NCBI GenBank assembly: GCA_964589825.1
Contig: CAZPUS010000010.1
Span: 1-64,000 of the forward strand
Length of the DNA stretch: 64,000 bases
Reading direction: 5' to 3'
Source: CAZPUS01 sp964589825
GTDB lineage: Bacteria; Fibrobacterota; Chitinivibrionia; Chitinivibrionales; WJKA01
Both the position numbers and the translations under genes were made by a program. Below, piece by piece: positions 54,112-63,241 of the stretch. Below the pieces are notes generated by a model. The model made no database searches, was not told where the DNA came from, and was given only the letters and a program-made list of their open reading frames with translations. Positions within the stretch are counted from its first letter, which is position 1; each line of letters starts with the position of its first letter.

Positions 54112-56610
54112 TTACCGTGCAACCGGAAGACGAATAATAAATCGCGTACCCTGTCCGGGTGCACTTTTAATATCAATCGTACCCTGATTCTGCTTTACCA
54201 CTCCATAGACTGTTGCCAGACCCATTCCCGTCCCTTTCCCCGGTGATTTGGTGGTAAAAAAAGGCTCGAATGCTTTTTTGCGCGTCTCTTCATCCATACC
54301 CGAACCGGTATCGGCAATTTCAAGCACAATCCAGTTTTTGCTATCTGAAAACTCATACCCGGTATCCACAGCATCAAAACGTGTCCGTATGGTAAAGCGC
54401 CCCTCCCTGGGCATGGCATCGCGTGCATTTACCGCAAGGTTGAGCAAAATCTGCTTGACGCTTGTACTGTCGACCCGTACCGAAAGAGGTATATCACAAA
54501 GCTGCGTATCGAGCAGAATTTTTTTGCCAAGAGAAGACTTGACGAGCGACTCCATACCACAGATAAGTTCGTTTAAATCGTACGGCTGCACATCCGCGGC
54601 ATGCTCTTTTTTCCGACTGAAAGAGAGAAGCTGATCTACGAGTTCACTCGCCATCTTTGAAGCAGAAAGCGCTTCATCGACCTGTTTTTTACCGCTCGCA
54701 TCCGGCAACATATGAGAAAGGTACATGCAATTGCCAGTAATAATGGTAAGCAGGTTGTTGAAATCATGCGCCACTCCGCCCACCACCCTTCCGAGCGCTT
54801 CCATTTTATGTGATTGAATAAGCTGCTCCCGTAAATCTTCACGCCGGGCAATCTCGCTCTTGAGCCGTTGATTCATCTTGTAAAGCGATTCGTTCCTGCT
54901 GCGCAGCTGTTCGAACATACGAACCGACCCGATCCCGGTGCTCACCCCGAGTCGAATTTCCTGCAGCTTGTGTATATGTTCTTCATTGGCCTCGATTAGC
55001 ATAAACCCAAGTACCTCATTGGTAAAAACCGGAAACAACGCAAGGGGCATCTCTTTGGGCAGCGCATCCCTACCGCCGGGAGAAAGTGATCCTGCAGAAA
55101 AAAACTCCCCTTCCGCCCCTCCTGCCGATTGTGTGCAATTGCCGTTTTCATATCGAAACACACAACGACACAACTTCCCGGCCTGGGTCTGGTTATCAGG
55201 GATCTCAAATACATTAACGCAACAAAAACGTATCCCGAGCCTTCTGAAAAGCACAGAGAGTGGAATGCGGAGCTCATCAAGACACGTAGATGCACTCGCA
55301 TGCTGCATTCTGACATGCATCTCCTGAGCCATATATGTATCGTGCAGCGTGTCCTGTTTGAAAAAGCCCGTATAAAACTCCCTGTTCAGACGGCTGTATG
55401 CCTCAACAAATAGCCGTTGGGCGAGCACCCTATCCTCCCTGCTTTCACAGCGAAAAAACAAAGAGGCATGAAGCAGTACCAGAAGCGCATGCAGCGAACC
55501 TTCGGCGTTACCGGCCTCATCATGCTGATGTGAAAGTGCGTCGAGTTCACGAAACAGGGCCTGACGATCGGTTTCATCCTTCAGCGCGTTTGACATGCAA
55601 TTAAAAAGTGAATCTACGGTTTCCTGCACGTTTTCTATTCTTGGACTCACTGAGCATAAAACGCCTTCTGCAATGTGCCGGAGTTCACGCCAGGCGGCCT
55701 CCGCCTCATCCCGGGTACGAAACGAATGCAAAGAGGTCAGAATTTGCTCCGGGAGATACCCGCACAGCTGATGTCTGATATTTTCGGGGGGATATGGGAC
55801 GATCGTTTCAGCCGGTATATCATTTCCCTCCAGCTTTGAAACAATCGCATTCAGGGCCGCTTCCCCCTGCTGAAACAAGGGCTCCTGGGCAACAAGTGCG
55901 GGAAGCCCTACCGCTGAATGAGCAAACGTGGCAAGCGCAAGTTCCCTGCCGGGCAGCAGCCCCCTCTTTGCCATTTCCTCAAGCACCGCAATCGTGTTTA
56001 GATAATTGGTGGTTACTATTCCGTCAATTTTGATTATTGATGAATCATACTCCCCAAAAAGCTGTTCAATATATTCTTTGAAATAAATACTGCCTCTGCG
56101 TATGCGACTCTGGTCAACATCGAGCCCGAATGACGGTCCGAGCCCCCGGAAGGCATCTGAAAACACGGTGCCACGTTTGTCCTCTTCCAGCAGAACAACC
56201 TTTTGGCAGTTATGTTGTGTTACCAAGTGTGAGAGTACGCGGCGCATTGCTTCTCTGTGGTCTGCGATTACTACCGGGACCGATTCGACCGTTTTATCGA
56301 CGCATACGATCGGAATCCGATCGAATGAAGAGATAAAGCTATGCAGCTGCTGAGGATTGAGCAGTGACGCCATGTATTGAGGCGTCACGATAAGTCCGTC
56401 TAAACACTCGCTGCTGATCAGCTCGTAGGCACTGCGAAATTTTCCATCCTCAGAATTTTTTCCTTTCAACTGCCCGCCCACAAATGTTATTGTACGTACA
56501 TTGCGCCTTGCAGCCGCATCCCGGACCCCTGCAAGAAAGACCCGCTCAAAATCTACGTCGTTATATGGTGTCGTGACGCCGATGGTACAGCCAGCAGATA
56601 AATGGTTCAT
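54112..56610 (-). CDS. Cytoplasmic histidine kinase with LacI-like sensor domain
   Basis: 832 residues with no signal peptide or membrane helix. Residues 1-290 form a LacI/GalR-type periplasmic-binding fold (CTIGVTTPYNDVDFERVFLAGV, FDRIPIVCVDK, DGIVTTNYLNTIAVLEEM) without a DNA-binding helix-turn-helix. A helical linker (300-440) and a GAF-like domain (about 450-555) follow, then a coiled coil. The kinase core has GGVAHDFNNLL (His about 615), NLAVNARDAM, ADTGSGM and GKGTGMGLATVYG. There is no receiver domain and no response regulator nearby. A cytoplasmic sugar-like ligand is a reasonable guess. The start at 56610 (after TGGGA) is preferred over 56637. Confidence 0.88.
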   Translation of the reverse strand: MNHLSAGCTIGVTTPYNDVDFERVFLAGVRDAAARRNVRTITFVGGQLKGKNSEDGKFRSAYELISSECLDGLIVTPQYMASLLNPQQLHSFISSFDRIPIVCVDKTVESVPVVIADHREAMRRVLSHLVTQHNCQKVVLLEEDKRGTVFSDAFRGLGPSFGLDVDQSRIRRGSIYFKEYIEQLFGEYDSSIIKIDGIVTTNYLNTIAVLEEMAKRGLLPGRELALATFAHSAVGLPALVAQEPLFQQGEAALNAIVSKLEGNDIPAETIVPYPPENIRHQLCGYLPEQILTSLHSFRTRDEAEAAWRELRHIAEGVLCSVSPRIENVQETVDSLFNCMSNALKDETDRQALFRELDALSHQHDEAGNAEGSLHALLVLLHASLFFRCESREDRVLAQRLFVEAYSRLNREFYTGFFKQDTLHDTYMAQEMHVRMQHASASTCLDELRIPLSVLFRRLGIRFCCVNVFEIPDNQTQAGKLCRCVFRYENGNCTQSAGGAEGEFFSAGSLSPGGRDALPKEMPLALFPVFTNEVLGFMLIEANEEHIHKLQEIRLGVSTGIGSVRMFEQLRSRNESLYKMNQRLKSEIARREDLREQLIQSHKMEALGRVVGGVAHDFNNLLTIITGNCMYLSHMLPDASGKKQVDEALSASKMASELVDQLLSFSRKKEHAADVQPYDLNELICGMESLVKSSLGKKILLDTQLCDIPLSVRVDSTSVKQILLNLAVNARDAMPREGRFTIRTRFDAVDTGYEFSDSKNWIVLEIADTGSGMDEETRKKAFEPFFTTKSPGKGTGMGLATVYGVVKQNQGTIDIKSAPGQGTRFIIRLPVAR

Positions 56611-56984
56611 ATGATCCCATCTTGCAGCAGCGCACACTATGGTTCGTCCCTGCGAAAAAGGTTCCTCCTACAGAACGCAGCCCATACAGCGCAATCGTAT
56701 GCATTGTACTGCACGCCTCGTGATCCGGCAGCCACTCCATCGAAAAAAGCTCCAATCGCCCAGCCGTATGGACCACGATATGATACAATACCATTAATTT
56801 TTAAAAAACGAAGCCTAAATATACAATTTCACGAACGCGATTATTATCCTCCCCAAAAAAATAACACGTCCGTCATTCCACACGGATGGCATAGACTTTT
56901 GAAAAATAAAGGGAGACTATCGCGCGTGCGTTGTCATGGTCCTTAAATTGCAGCAGTTACAATGATGTGAACCGCCATGGCGAT
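56611..56984. other. Intergenic region upstream of the sensor kinase
   Basis: 374 nt with AT-rich stretches on the kinase side (56790-56830) that probably hold its promoter, and a short GC palindrome just after the small gene (56966-56985, TGAATCGCCATGGCGGTTCA on the minus strand). No ORF or RNA gene is convincing. Confidence 0.4.
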
Positions 56985-57188
56985 TCACTCATTGCGATTG
57001 ATTACGCCTCTCGCACTGCGGTGAGGTGTTGACGCCACTGCAAAATATTTTTCAACGAGTTGTGCAGTTGTCAATACGTGCAGGTCTATAATCAAATCAA
57101 TAATTTGTTCGCGAGTTATTGCTCTGGGATTGACCCGGTTTTCGTTTTCCGGTAAGACGCGGCGGTTATCTACATTCTGGTGCATCAT
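56985..57188 (-). CDS. Small helical protein with strong expression signals
   Basis: 67 residues from ATG 57188, with a near-perfect GGGAGGTG ribosome site. The N-terminal third is polar (QNVDNRRVLPENENR); the middle, ITREQIIDLIIDLHVLTTAQLVEKYF, should form two helices; the tail is basic. No family is recognised. A consensus sigma-70-type promoter and a 5' leader hairpin precede it, so high expression is likely. Confidence 0.7.
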   Translation of the reverse strand: MMHQNVDNRRVLPENENRVNPRAITREQIIDLIIDLHVLTTAQLVEKYFAVASTPHRSARGVINRNE

Positions 57189-57224
57189 ACGACACCTCCC
57201 TGTGAAACAATGAAGTAACGCGTC

Positions 57225-57250
57225 GCAGCCCATAGGCTCTTCGGGGCTGC
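57225..57250 (-). promoter_or_regulatory. 5' leader hairpin of the small-protein gene
   Basis: Stem GCAGCCC/GGGCTGC placed at the predicted transcript start, 36 nt before the start codon. Such 5' hairpins often stabilise mRNA. Confidence 0.6.
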
Positions 57251-57257
57251 TCTCTAT

Positions 57258-57286
57258 ATTATACTCATCGGCTGAAAAAATGTCAA
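57258..57286 (-). promoter_or_regulatory. Consensus promoter TTGACA-17-TATAAT
   Basis: Minus-strand -35 TTGACA (57281-57286) and -10 TATAAT (57258-57263), both exact consensus with the optimal 17-nt spacer. Predicted start is near 57251. Confidence 0.8.
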
Positions 57287-57611
57287 CCTGAAGTCTGTTA
57301 ACTACCGCGTTTTTTCACATTTTTTGCCCTTTGAACATAATTGATTGTCTGCATTAATGCGATATGCCCAGCACCAACTGTGCTAAGGTGCAGATCAATG
57401 CCGACAGGCTGAAAAAAACCTCTTGCCCGGCAGAAGTAGCAACTCCCGTCAAATCACGTGGCGATTGGACCCGGGGTAGCATATTCGTTTAATATCGGCA
57501 GGTATACACCTGAATTGAGAATAAATGCCGCCCGTTTTTAACATCGGATTATCTATACCCACTCCGTAACACGAGGAGCGTAATACTATACCCTGAAAAT
57601 GGACCGGCCAT
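57287..57611. other. Intergenic region after the GT39 gene
   Basis: 325 nt between the small-protein promoter and the GT39 stop. At 57509-57519 there is an 11-nt match to the left end of the dispersed repeat (CCTGAATTGAG), too short to call. No ORF is convincing. Confidence 0.35.
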
Positions 57612-59165
57612 TCAGTCTGATGGCTGCGCAAACTCGGCGATTATTCCTTTTTTCTTTTTAAATCCATATCCCTTATAAAAATAGATGCGTTTAGCGACTA
57701 CCCCTCCCCGGTATAAAACCACCGTATCCGCAGATGAAAGCCTCTCGAAAAAGGAGGCAAAATATGATGAATCGGCACGGTAGCGACTCGTGGCAATACA
57801 AATGGCGTCCTTGCCCTCTGTAGCGGTATGTGCATTCCATATCCAGAAGCCGCGTGCATCACCCTGGTTAAGACAAACTACCGGATATCGACCGGACGTC
57901 GCGAATGCGATCTCGCCGCACAAAAACCACTTATGGGCACAGAGCATATGCGTCTGCGGGGTAATTCCCTGTGCAGAGAGGTAGTGCGATACGCCCTCCC
58001 AGCCATACGTATCGAGAGTGGGATCATTGCGCACATCCCGCGATGATATCCATCCCATTTTTTCCAGTTTCTCCAGATGCAGTATCCCATAATGTGTATG
58101 CAATACCACAAGTACATACAGCGATGCAACAAAGACCACGGTAATAATTGCACCCACGCGAATGCGCGGGCCCCGAAGCGCCCGGGCCAGCCACGGCCCG
58201 GTACCGGCAATGACAGCCGCATATCCGGGCAGTGTCCAGTGAGGAAGTATCGATTTGAAAAATGAAACACCAAGAAAAAGTACCACCGGTATTGTTCCGA
58301 AAAAGAAAATAAAACGATACGTCCAATGCGACCCCGCAATTGTAAAACGCAGCGAACGCCACATTATTACCACAAAAGGGACAAAAAGCATCGGCGTACA
58401 ATAAAGCGCCTGTCCTCCCAGTGCTTCGAGAAAACGAAGCGGCTTTACCGATGAACCGATCGCCCGACCACCCTGAAATGCAAACGAAGCCCATTCGTGA
58501 TGCATATTCCAGATAACTACGGGAAGGGCGAGGGTAAGTGCACAGAGCGCATATATATATGGACCCGGACGGAAAAAACGTCGTGGCCGGTAACATAGCA
58601 AATAGGTCCACAACAATATACCGAGGAATGCGCCATGATATTTTGACAAAAAGGCGCATCCGGTGGCGAGCCCCGCCGCAATCCATAACCATGGGCGGGG
58701 AGCATCATCACGAACCAGAGGAACGAAACACAATAGCGTAATCAACCAGAAAAAAATGAGCGGGCCATCCGGCACCACCGATATGCCGCTGATTATGAAA
58801 AAAAGCGGAGTAACGGTAAAAATCGCCGCAGCGCACAAAGCTCCCTTATGCGATCCGAATTGTCGGGCAAGCCAGTATATAAGTACCGTATCCGCAGAAA
58901 AAAGAATAAGCGTACAGAGTCTAAGGGTGAATGACGTCACGGCCCCAAGAAGCCAGGGGCCCAGTCCGGCACAAAGCCCCACAACCGGGGGATGATCGAA
59001 ATAACTGAGCGCGGGATAACGAGAATAGACAAAATAGTACGCCTCATCAAAACCCGGCTGCACCACTAATGATGCACAGATACGCACACACAAAGAAATA
59101 AAGGTAAGCAGAAGCAGACCCCGGGGAAAAAAACGTATGAGTCGATATTCAAGTGGCGTATGCAT
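57612..59165 (-). CDS. Family 39 glycosyltransferase (ArnT/PMT-like)
   Basis: A 517-residue polytopic protein with about 11-12 membrane helices. The first loop has GFDEAYYFVYSRYPALSYFDHPP, the acidic catalytic motif of PMT_2/ArnT enzymes, which transfer sugars from lipid-phosphate carriers to lipid A or proteins. The soluble C-terminal part starts near 400. ATG 59165 is preferred over GTG 59186. It is divergent from a PAP2 phosphatase, a common partner in lipid-carrier recycling or lipid A modification. Confidence 0.88.
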   Translation of the reverse strand: MHTPLEYRLIRFFPRGLLLLTFISLCVRICASLVVQPGFDEAYYFVYSRYPALSYFDHPPVVGLCAGLGPWLLGAVTSFTLRLCTLILFSADTVLIYWLARQFGSHKGALCAAAIFTVTPLFFIISGISVVPDGPLIFFWLITLLCFVPLVRDDAPRPWLWIAAGLATGCAFLSKYHGAFLGILLWTYLLCYRPRRFFRPGPYIYALCALTLALPVVIWNMHHEWASFAFQGGRAIGSSVKPLRFLEALGGQALYCTPMLFVPFVVIMWRSLRFTIAGSHWTYRFIFFFGTIPVVLFLGVSFFKSILPHWTLPGYAAVIAGTGPWLARALRGPRIRVGAIITVVFVASLYVLVVLHTHYGILHLEKLEKMGWISSRDVRNDPTLDTYGWEGVSHYLSAQGITPQTHMLCAHKWFLCGEIAFATSGRYPVVCLNQGDARGFWIWNAHTATEGKDAICIATSRYRADSSYFASFFERLSSADTVVLYRGGVVAKRIYFYKGYGFKKKKGIIAEFAQPSD

Positions 59166-59232
59166 ATCTACAAAATACGAAATCACATCTGCACAGAGCG
59201 GAATTGTATTTTAACCGTCCATAAGGAATACT

Positions 59233-60015
59233 ATGAAAACCACCAATCAAAGAACGCTTATTTCTTTCTGGTTCTGGATACCGTGCATTTGCGCCTGCAT
59301 GTTGGCCGCAATTCTTCCCTTTTGGAACCTCAACATCGAGCTTTTTCAGGCAATAAACCAATGGGGGAACGTGGCGCCGGGACCATTGTGGGCAAATATT
59401 ACCGTGTTCGGTGACGGGCTGATTATCGCAGTGCTCTTTTTCCCGCTTGTATATAAACGTCCGGATATGATTACCGCGCTGCTTATTTCGACACTTATTG
59501 CCACCGCAGTGGTACATACGCTTAAACCCGGCATTGCGATGTCACGTCCTCCGGGAGTGTTTTCCCATGAGCTTATTTCCATTATCGGCCCTGCATATAA
59601 AAAGCAAGCCTTTCCGTCGGGGCATACTACCGCTGCGTTTACCGCCGCCGGCGTGGTGGTGTTTTCAATACGACATAATGGTTTACGATACGTGCTCCTT
59701 CTCGCGGCAACCGCAGTAGGCCTCTCCCGTATACTGGTCGGTGTGCACTGGCCACTCGATGTTGCTGCGGGTATTGTGTTCGGCTGGCTTAGTGCTGCGT
59801 GCGGTATTTCCCTCAGCCGTCATGTCCCTTTACCACTCATTGTACAGAAAATATACGGGCTTATACTGCTGATCGCCACGGTGGTATTGCTCACCGTATA
59901 TGACACCCGTTACGATTCGGCACGGATTCTACCCCGTATTCTTGCCGGTATCATACTCGTGTGGGGATCCGTCAATTTTGTACGCCTGTGGCACTCCTCA
60001 GAAAAAACCAAATAA
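59233..60015 (+). CDS. PAP2-family membrane phosphatase
   Basis: 260 residues, about six membrane helices, with the three PAP2 motifs: KPGIAMSRP (98-106), PSGHT (128-132) and SRILVGVHWPLD (165-176). All catalytic residues are present. Likely substrates are undecaprenyl pyrophosphate, phosphatidylglycerol phosphate or lipid A phosphate. AAGGA lies five bases before the ATG. Confidence 0.92.
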   Translation: MKTTNQRTLISFWFWIPCICACMLAAILPFWNLNIELFQAINQWGNVAPGPLWANITVFGDGLIIAVLFFPLVYKRPDMITALLISTLIATAVVHTLKPGIAMSRPPGVFSHELISIIGPAYKKQAFPSGHTTAAFTAAGVVVFSIRHNGLRYVLLLAATAVGLSRILVGVHWPLDVAAGIVFGWLSAACGISLSRHVPLPLIVQKIYGLILLIATVVLLTVYDTRYDSARILPRILAGIILVWGSVNFVRLWHSSEKTK

Positions 60016-60286
60016 CCTTATCCGTATCCCGAAGAACTAACGTATACAGTAATCCGTATGTCGGACATGTATTCACATGCGTTATTGTCCCGAGATACAT
60101 GACATGCTCCGGGTAGTGAGCCGCATTGCGGAAAACGCATGTATGCATTCTGAACGAAGCGGGTTCATATATTCCGGGTTATCGTGGGATGATTACGAGA
60201 AGCTTCACGAGAGACATCAGGCTGTTGCAGACGGGCAAAAACCCGATACTGCCGCCATAGCTGCATTTCATCTTTGCCCTTCTTTT

Positions 60287-62320
60287 TTATGTAAGCCCTT
60301 TACAAAAGTTGAATTCCTGTGTCCCTTTCGGACTCCTGCGGTCTTTATACGAATTCAGAAGATTCTGTACAATATTTCTCGATGGTCGCAAAAAACTCAG
60401 ATCGATAATAACGCGTTGTATACCCGCCTGCTCGAGGCCGTCCTGATGCCGAAACAAACAGAGCGGTTTTGCTCCCAGAAGCCAGGTGAGCCCGTATTTT
60501 GTGCCGATACGATAGCGCACCCCACGCGGATCGTTCACCTCTGTTCCGGGCTTAAGGCTTGATTCCACTCGCGAAATGCATGCCGGTACATACCCGTAGA
60601 TATACGCCATGCCATTGGGCAAATGACAGCGGGATATATTGCCCCTGTCATCCTCCATTGCGCAAGCTACTGCATCACAGCCAAATTCCTCGAGTTGCAA
60701 AATTGCAGCGTTGTTCATACAGCCAGACACCATCCCGTCCCAACACACAAGGTCATTTCGTGCGGTAAGTGCAAAATGAGCCATATTGCTTACAAAAAAT
60801 GATCGTATATCACTTTTTCTGCAACGGATAAGAAGCGCTTTCCAGGCATTACATTCATCGCCGTATACTACCGGCGGAAGCTGCACCCACATTTTGTTTT
60901 TCCATGCACGCATCAGTTTTGAATCCCGCAAAACCCCCTGTATCTGCCTGCGGGTGCACGAAAGGATGCATCCGTCTATATGCTTCTGATTGAGAAAGGA
61001 AAACCATTTCAGCGAATCGAGTTTAATCAGAATTCTTGGTTTTGTACGGCGTTTTGCCTTATGCGGATCGGCTTTCTGATATGGTTGCACGATTTTCTGA
61101 ATCCGTTTTTTATCGATACGCACAGATACCCGGGGCAGCTTTCTTTGTGCCGCCTTATTGAGCATACGCCGCAGAGAATATTCACTCGTGAGAAAAATCC
61201 GGTCCTGAGAACGCACACGACGGATATCGATATCGACCTTCAGAGACAATTGTTTCTTCTTTCTGTCAACGGCCAAGACACTGGCGCTAAAGCCCTGCTC
61301 CCCATTTTTCGGCTGAATCCGCACTTTATCTTTTTTCCGCACATCTATATGCGCAGGGACAATTGTTATCCATTCTTTTTTTGTCCCTGCGACCTTTCCG
61401 ATAAATCTGCCGGTTGCTCCGGCCTGCCGGGACTGCAGTACCGATGAAGAAGAGTCATCCAGAAGAAAAAAGGTTGTCTTCTCCCGGCCTCCGTCCTGAC
61501 GTGCCAGTTGCGTATTTCTTTCCGCATTGTTCCCGTTGTCGAGCACGTCTCGATACGCTCTCGTAACCCGGTGCACATATTCAGCACTCTTCATCCTGCC
61601 CTCGATTTTAATGCTGTGCACACCGGCACGTATCAACTCCCTGCAATGATCGATCATACACAGGTCTTTCATGGAGAAATAAAATCTCCCGGTTTTTGCG
61701 TTGCCGTAGCGTCGCCGGCATGCCTGCGCACACCTCCCCCGGTTCGCGCTCATTCCGCCGCAGTAACTGCTTGCAAGACACAATCCCGAAATGCTGTAGC
61801 ATAGAGCGCCGTGTCCAAAAACTTCTATCTCTGCGTCGGTTCGCGAAACAATTTCAGCTATTTCACCGATGGAGAGTTCTCGGGCCAGTACAACTCTACG
61901 GATACCGTAACCACTCAAAAAATCGACACCTTCACTGTTATGAATTGCCATCTGCGTGCTGGCATGAATTTTAAGGGCAGGAAACTCCGTGCGCAAAACC
62001 CGCAAAACACCCGCATCCTGTATGATAGCCGCATCGACTTTTGCCTCGTGTAACCCGTACAGTAGTGAGGCGACTTCCGTCAGTTCACGCTGCTTCACGA
62101 GCGTATTGACGGTGGCATATACCCTGACGCCTCTTTCATGGGCGAATTCGGTAAGTGCAGCGAGCGTTTGTATATCAAAATTCTGTGCCCTCAGCCGTGC
62201 GTTATGCGCCCCGACTCCGCAATAAATTGCGTCAGCACCGGCCTCTACCGCGGCAAAAAAGCTTTCTCTGTTACCGGCAGGGGCACATAACTCCGGTATT
62301 GTGTTCTGTGTCGTATCCAT
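60287..62320 (-). CDS. U32 peptidase-family protein (RlhA/TrhP type)
   Basis: 677 residues. The N-terminal U32 domain has ELCAPAGNRESFFAAVEAGADAIYCGV, ASTQMAIHN, EVFGHGALCYSISGLC, the cysteine cluster SSYCGG...GRCAQACRRRY, and HSIKIEGRMKSAEYV. Long members of this family (YdcP/RlhA, TrhP) hydroxylate rRNA or tRNA bases with an iron-sulfur cluster rather than degrade collagen, and the extra beta-rich and C-terminal domains fit that group. It follows thyX by 10 nt. Confidence 0.88.
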   Translation of the reverse strand: MDTTQNTIPELCAPAGNRESFFAAVEAGADAIYCGVGAHNARLRAQNFDIQTLAALTEFAHERGVRVYATVNTLVKQRELTEVASLLYGLHEAKVDAAIIQDAGVLRVLRTEFPALKIHASTQMAIHNSEGVDFLSGYGIRRVVLARELSIGEIAEIVSRTDAEIEVFGHGALCYSISGLCLASSYCGGMSANRGRCAQACRRRYGNAKTGRFYFSMKDLCMIDHCRELIRAGVHSIKIEGRMKSAEYVHRVTRAYRDVLDNGNNAERNTQLARQDGGREKTTFFLLDDSSSSVLQSRQAGATGRFIGKVAGTKKEWITIVPAHIDVRKKDKVRIQPKNGEQGFSASVLAVDRKKKQLSLKVDIDIRRVRSQDRIFLTSEYSLRRMLNKAAQRKLPRVSVRIDKKRIQKIVQPYQKADPHKAKRRTKPRILIKLDSLKWFSFLNQKHIDGCILSCTRRQIQGVLRDSKLMRAWKNKMWVQLPPVVYGDECNAWKALLIRCRKSDIRSFFVSNMAHFALTARNDLVCWDGMVSGCMNNAAILQLEEFGCDAVACAMEDDRGNISRCHLPNGMAYIYGYVPACISRVESSLKPGTEVNDPRGVRYRIGTKYGLTWLLGAKPLCLFRHQDGLEQAGIQRVIIDLSFLRPSRNIVQNLLNSYKDRRSPKGTQEFNFCKGLT

Positions 62321-62330
62321 CTCTTCCGAC

Positions 62331-63197
62331 TTACTTATCCGAGACTATATCAGGCGACAATTGCTGCTGGGTAAGCCCCAGTTTCTGTGCGAATCGCGTA
62401 TACTCCTTCTCACTCAGCGACACCGGCGACCCGGTGATTATATCTTTTAATGCACCGATCTCTTTCGCACTCAGGCTGCATCCCTTACGGATGTGTATAT
62501 CGAACGACTCCATTGCCATCGGCACTATCGCAGAGGCTATCTCATGAATAACTATGGCATATTCTCTAATTTCCTTCTGTGCGTGGGGATCGAGACGTAA
62601 TTTAAGAAAATGCATGAGATTGTGCAAATCTATCTGCCAATACCACTCGGTATAGATACTCAGCGGAAGGTTGACACGTGCAAGTTCTCTTGCGATGCCT
62701 TTTTCGATACGCGCACGGTATTGCTCGTATGAATGGGTCTGCTCATTTTCAAGGGTGGACCTTATTTCCTCACGCATTCCGTTTGACAACTGCGCCGATG
62801 TATCCCTTCCCTGCTTGTTATCGGTACTTTGAAGTGCGACATCTTCTTTTTGGGGTACATAAAACGCATCGTCCATCACACTGTAGCGGCCGGATATTTC
62901 GTTGACCCGGGCGGTACGATGCCGAATCCACTGACGTGCAACAAAAATGGGCAACTTGACATGAAACGTCATCACGATCTGCTCGAATGGTGAAGTGTGT
63001 TCGTTTCTCAGAAGGTAATCGATCAGGGCCCTGTCCTGACGCACCGTCTTGGTCCCCCTGCCATACGATACTCGCGCAGACTGCACGATGCGCTCATCAC
63101 TGCCCATATAATCGACAAGGCGCACAAATCCCTTATCTAGAACCCGATATTCTTTATCCAATATTCGTTCAGCTTCTTCTCTGTGATTATGAGCCAA
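62331..63197 (-). CDS. thyX: Flavin-dependent thymidylate synthase
   Basis: 288 residues. The ThyX motif RHRTARVNEIS and the following GRYS are intact. It makes dTMP from dUMP using FAD and methylene-tetrahydrofolate. It is longer than typical 220-250-residue ThyX, with a helical C-terminal extension of about 50 residues (AKEIGALKDIITGSPVSLSEKEY). The start is TTG 63197 with GGAAGGA about seven bases upstream; no suitable ATG exists before the core. Confidence 0.94.
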   Translation of the reverse strand: MAHNHREEAERILDKEYRVLDKGFVRLVDYMGSDERIVQSARVSYGRGTKTVRQDRALIDYLLRNEHTSPFEQIVMTFHVKLPIFVARQWIRHRTARVNEISGRYSVMDDAFYVPQKEDVALQSTDNKQGRDTSAQLSNGMREEIRSTLENEQTHSYEQYRARIEKGIARELARVNLPLSIYTEWYWQIDLHNLMHFLKLRLDPHAQKEIREYAIVIHEIASAIVPMAMESFDIHIRKGCSLSAKEIGALKDIITGSPVSLSEKEYTRFAQKLGLTQQQLSPDIVSDK

Positions 63198-63241
63198 TTT
63201 TTTTCCTTCCGTTGTATGTATACAATAAAAAATATATATAA

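Noticed and set aside
57509..57519. Possible fifth copy of the dispersed repeat
   Set aside because: Only 11 nt match the repeat end and the flanks do not align.
60077..60562. 161-residue plus-strand ORF after the PAP2 gene
   Set aside because: Its second half is antisense to the well-supported U32 gene, there is no ribosome site, and no family is recognisable; only the first 70 codons are outside known genes.
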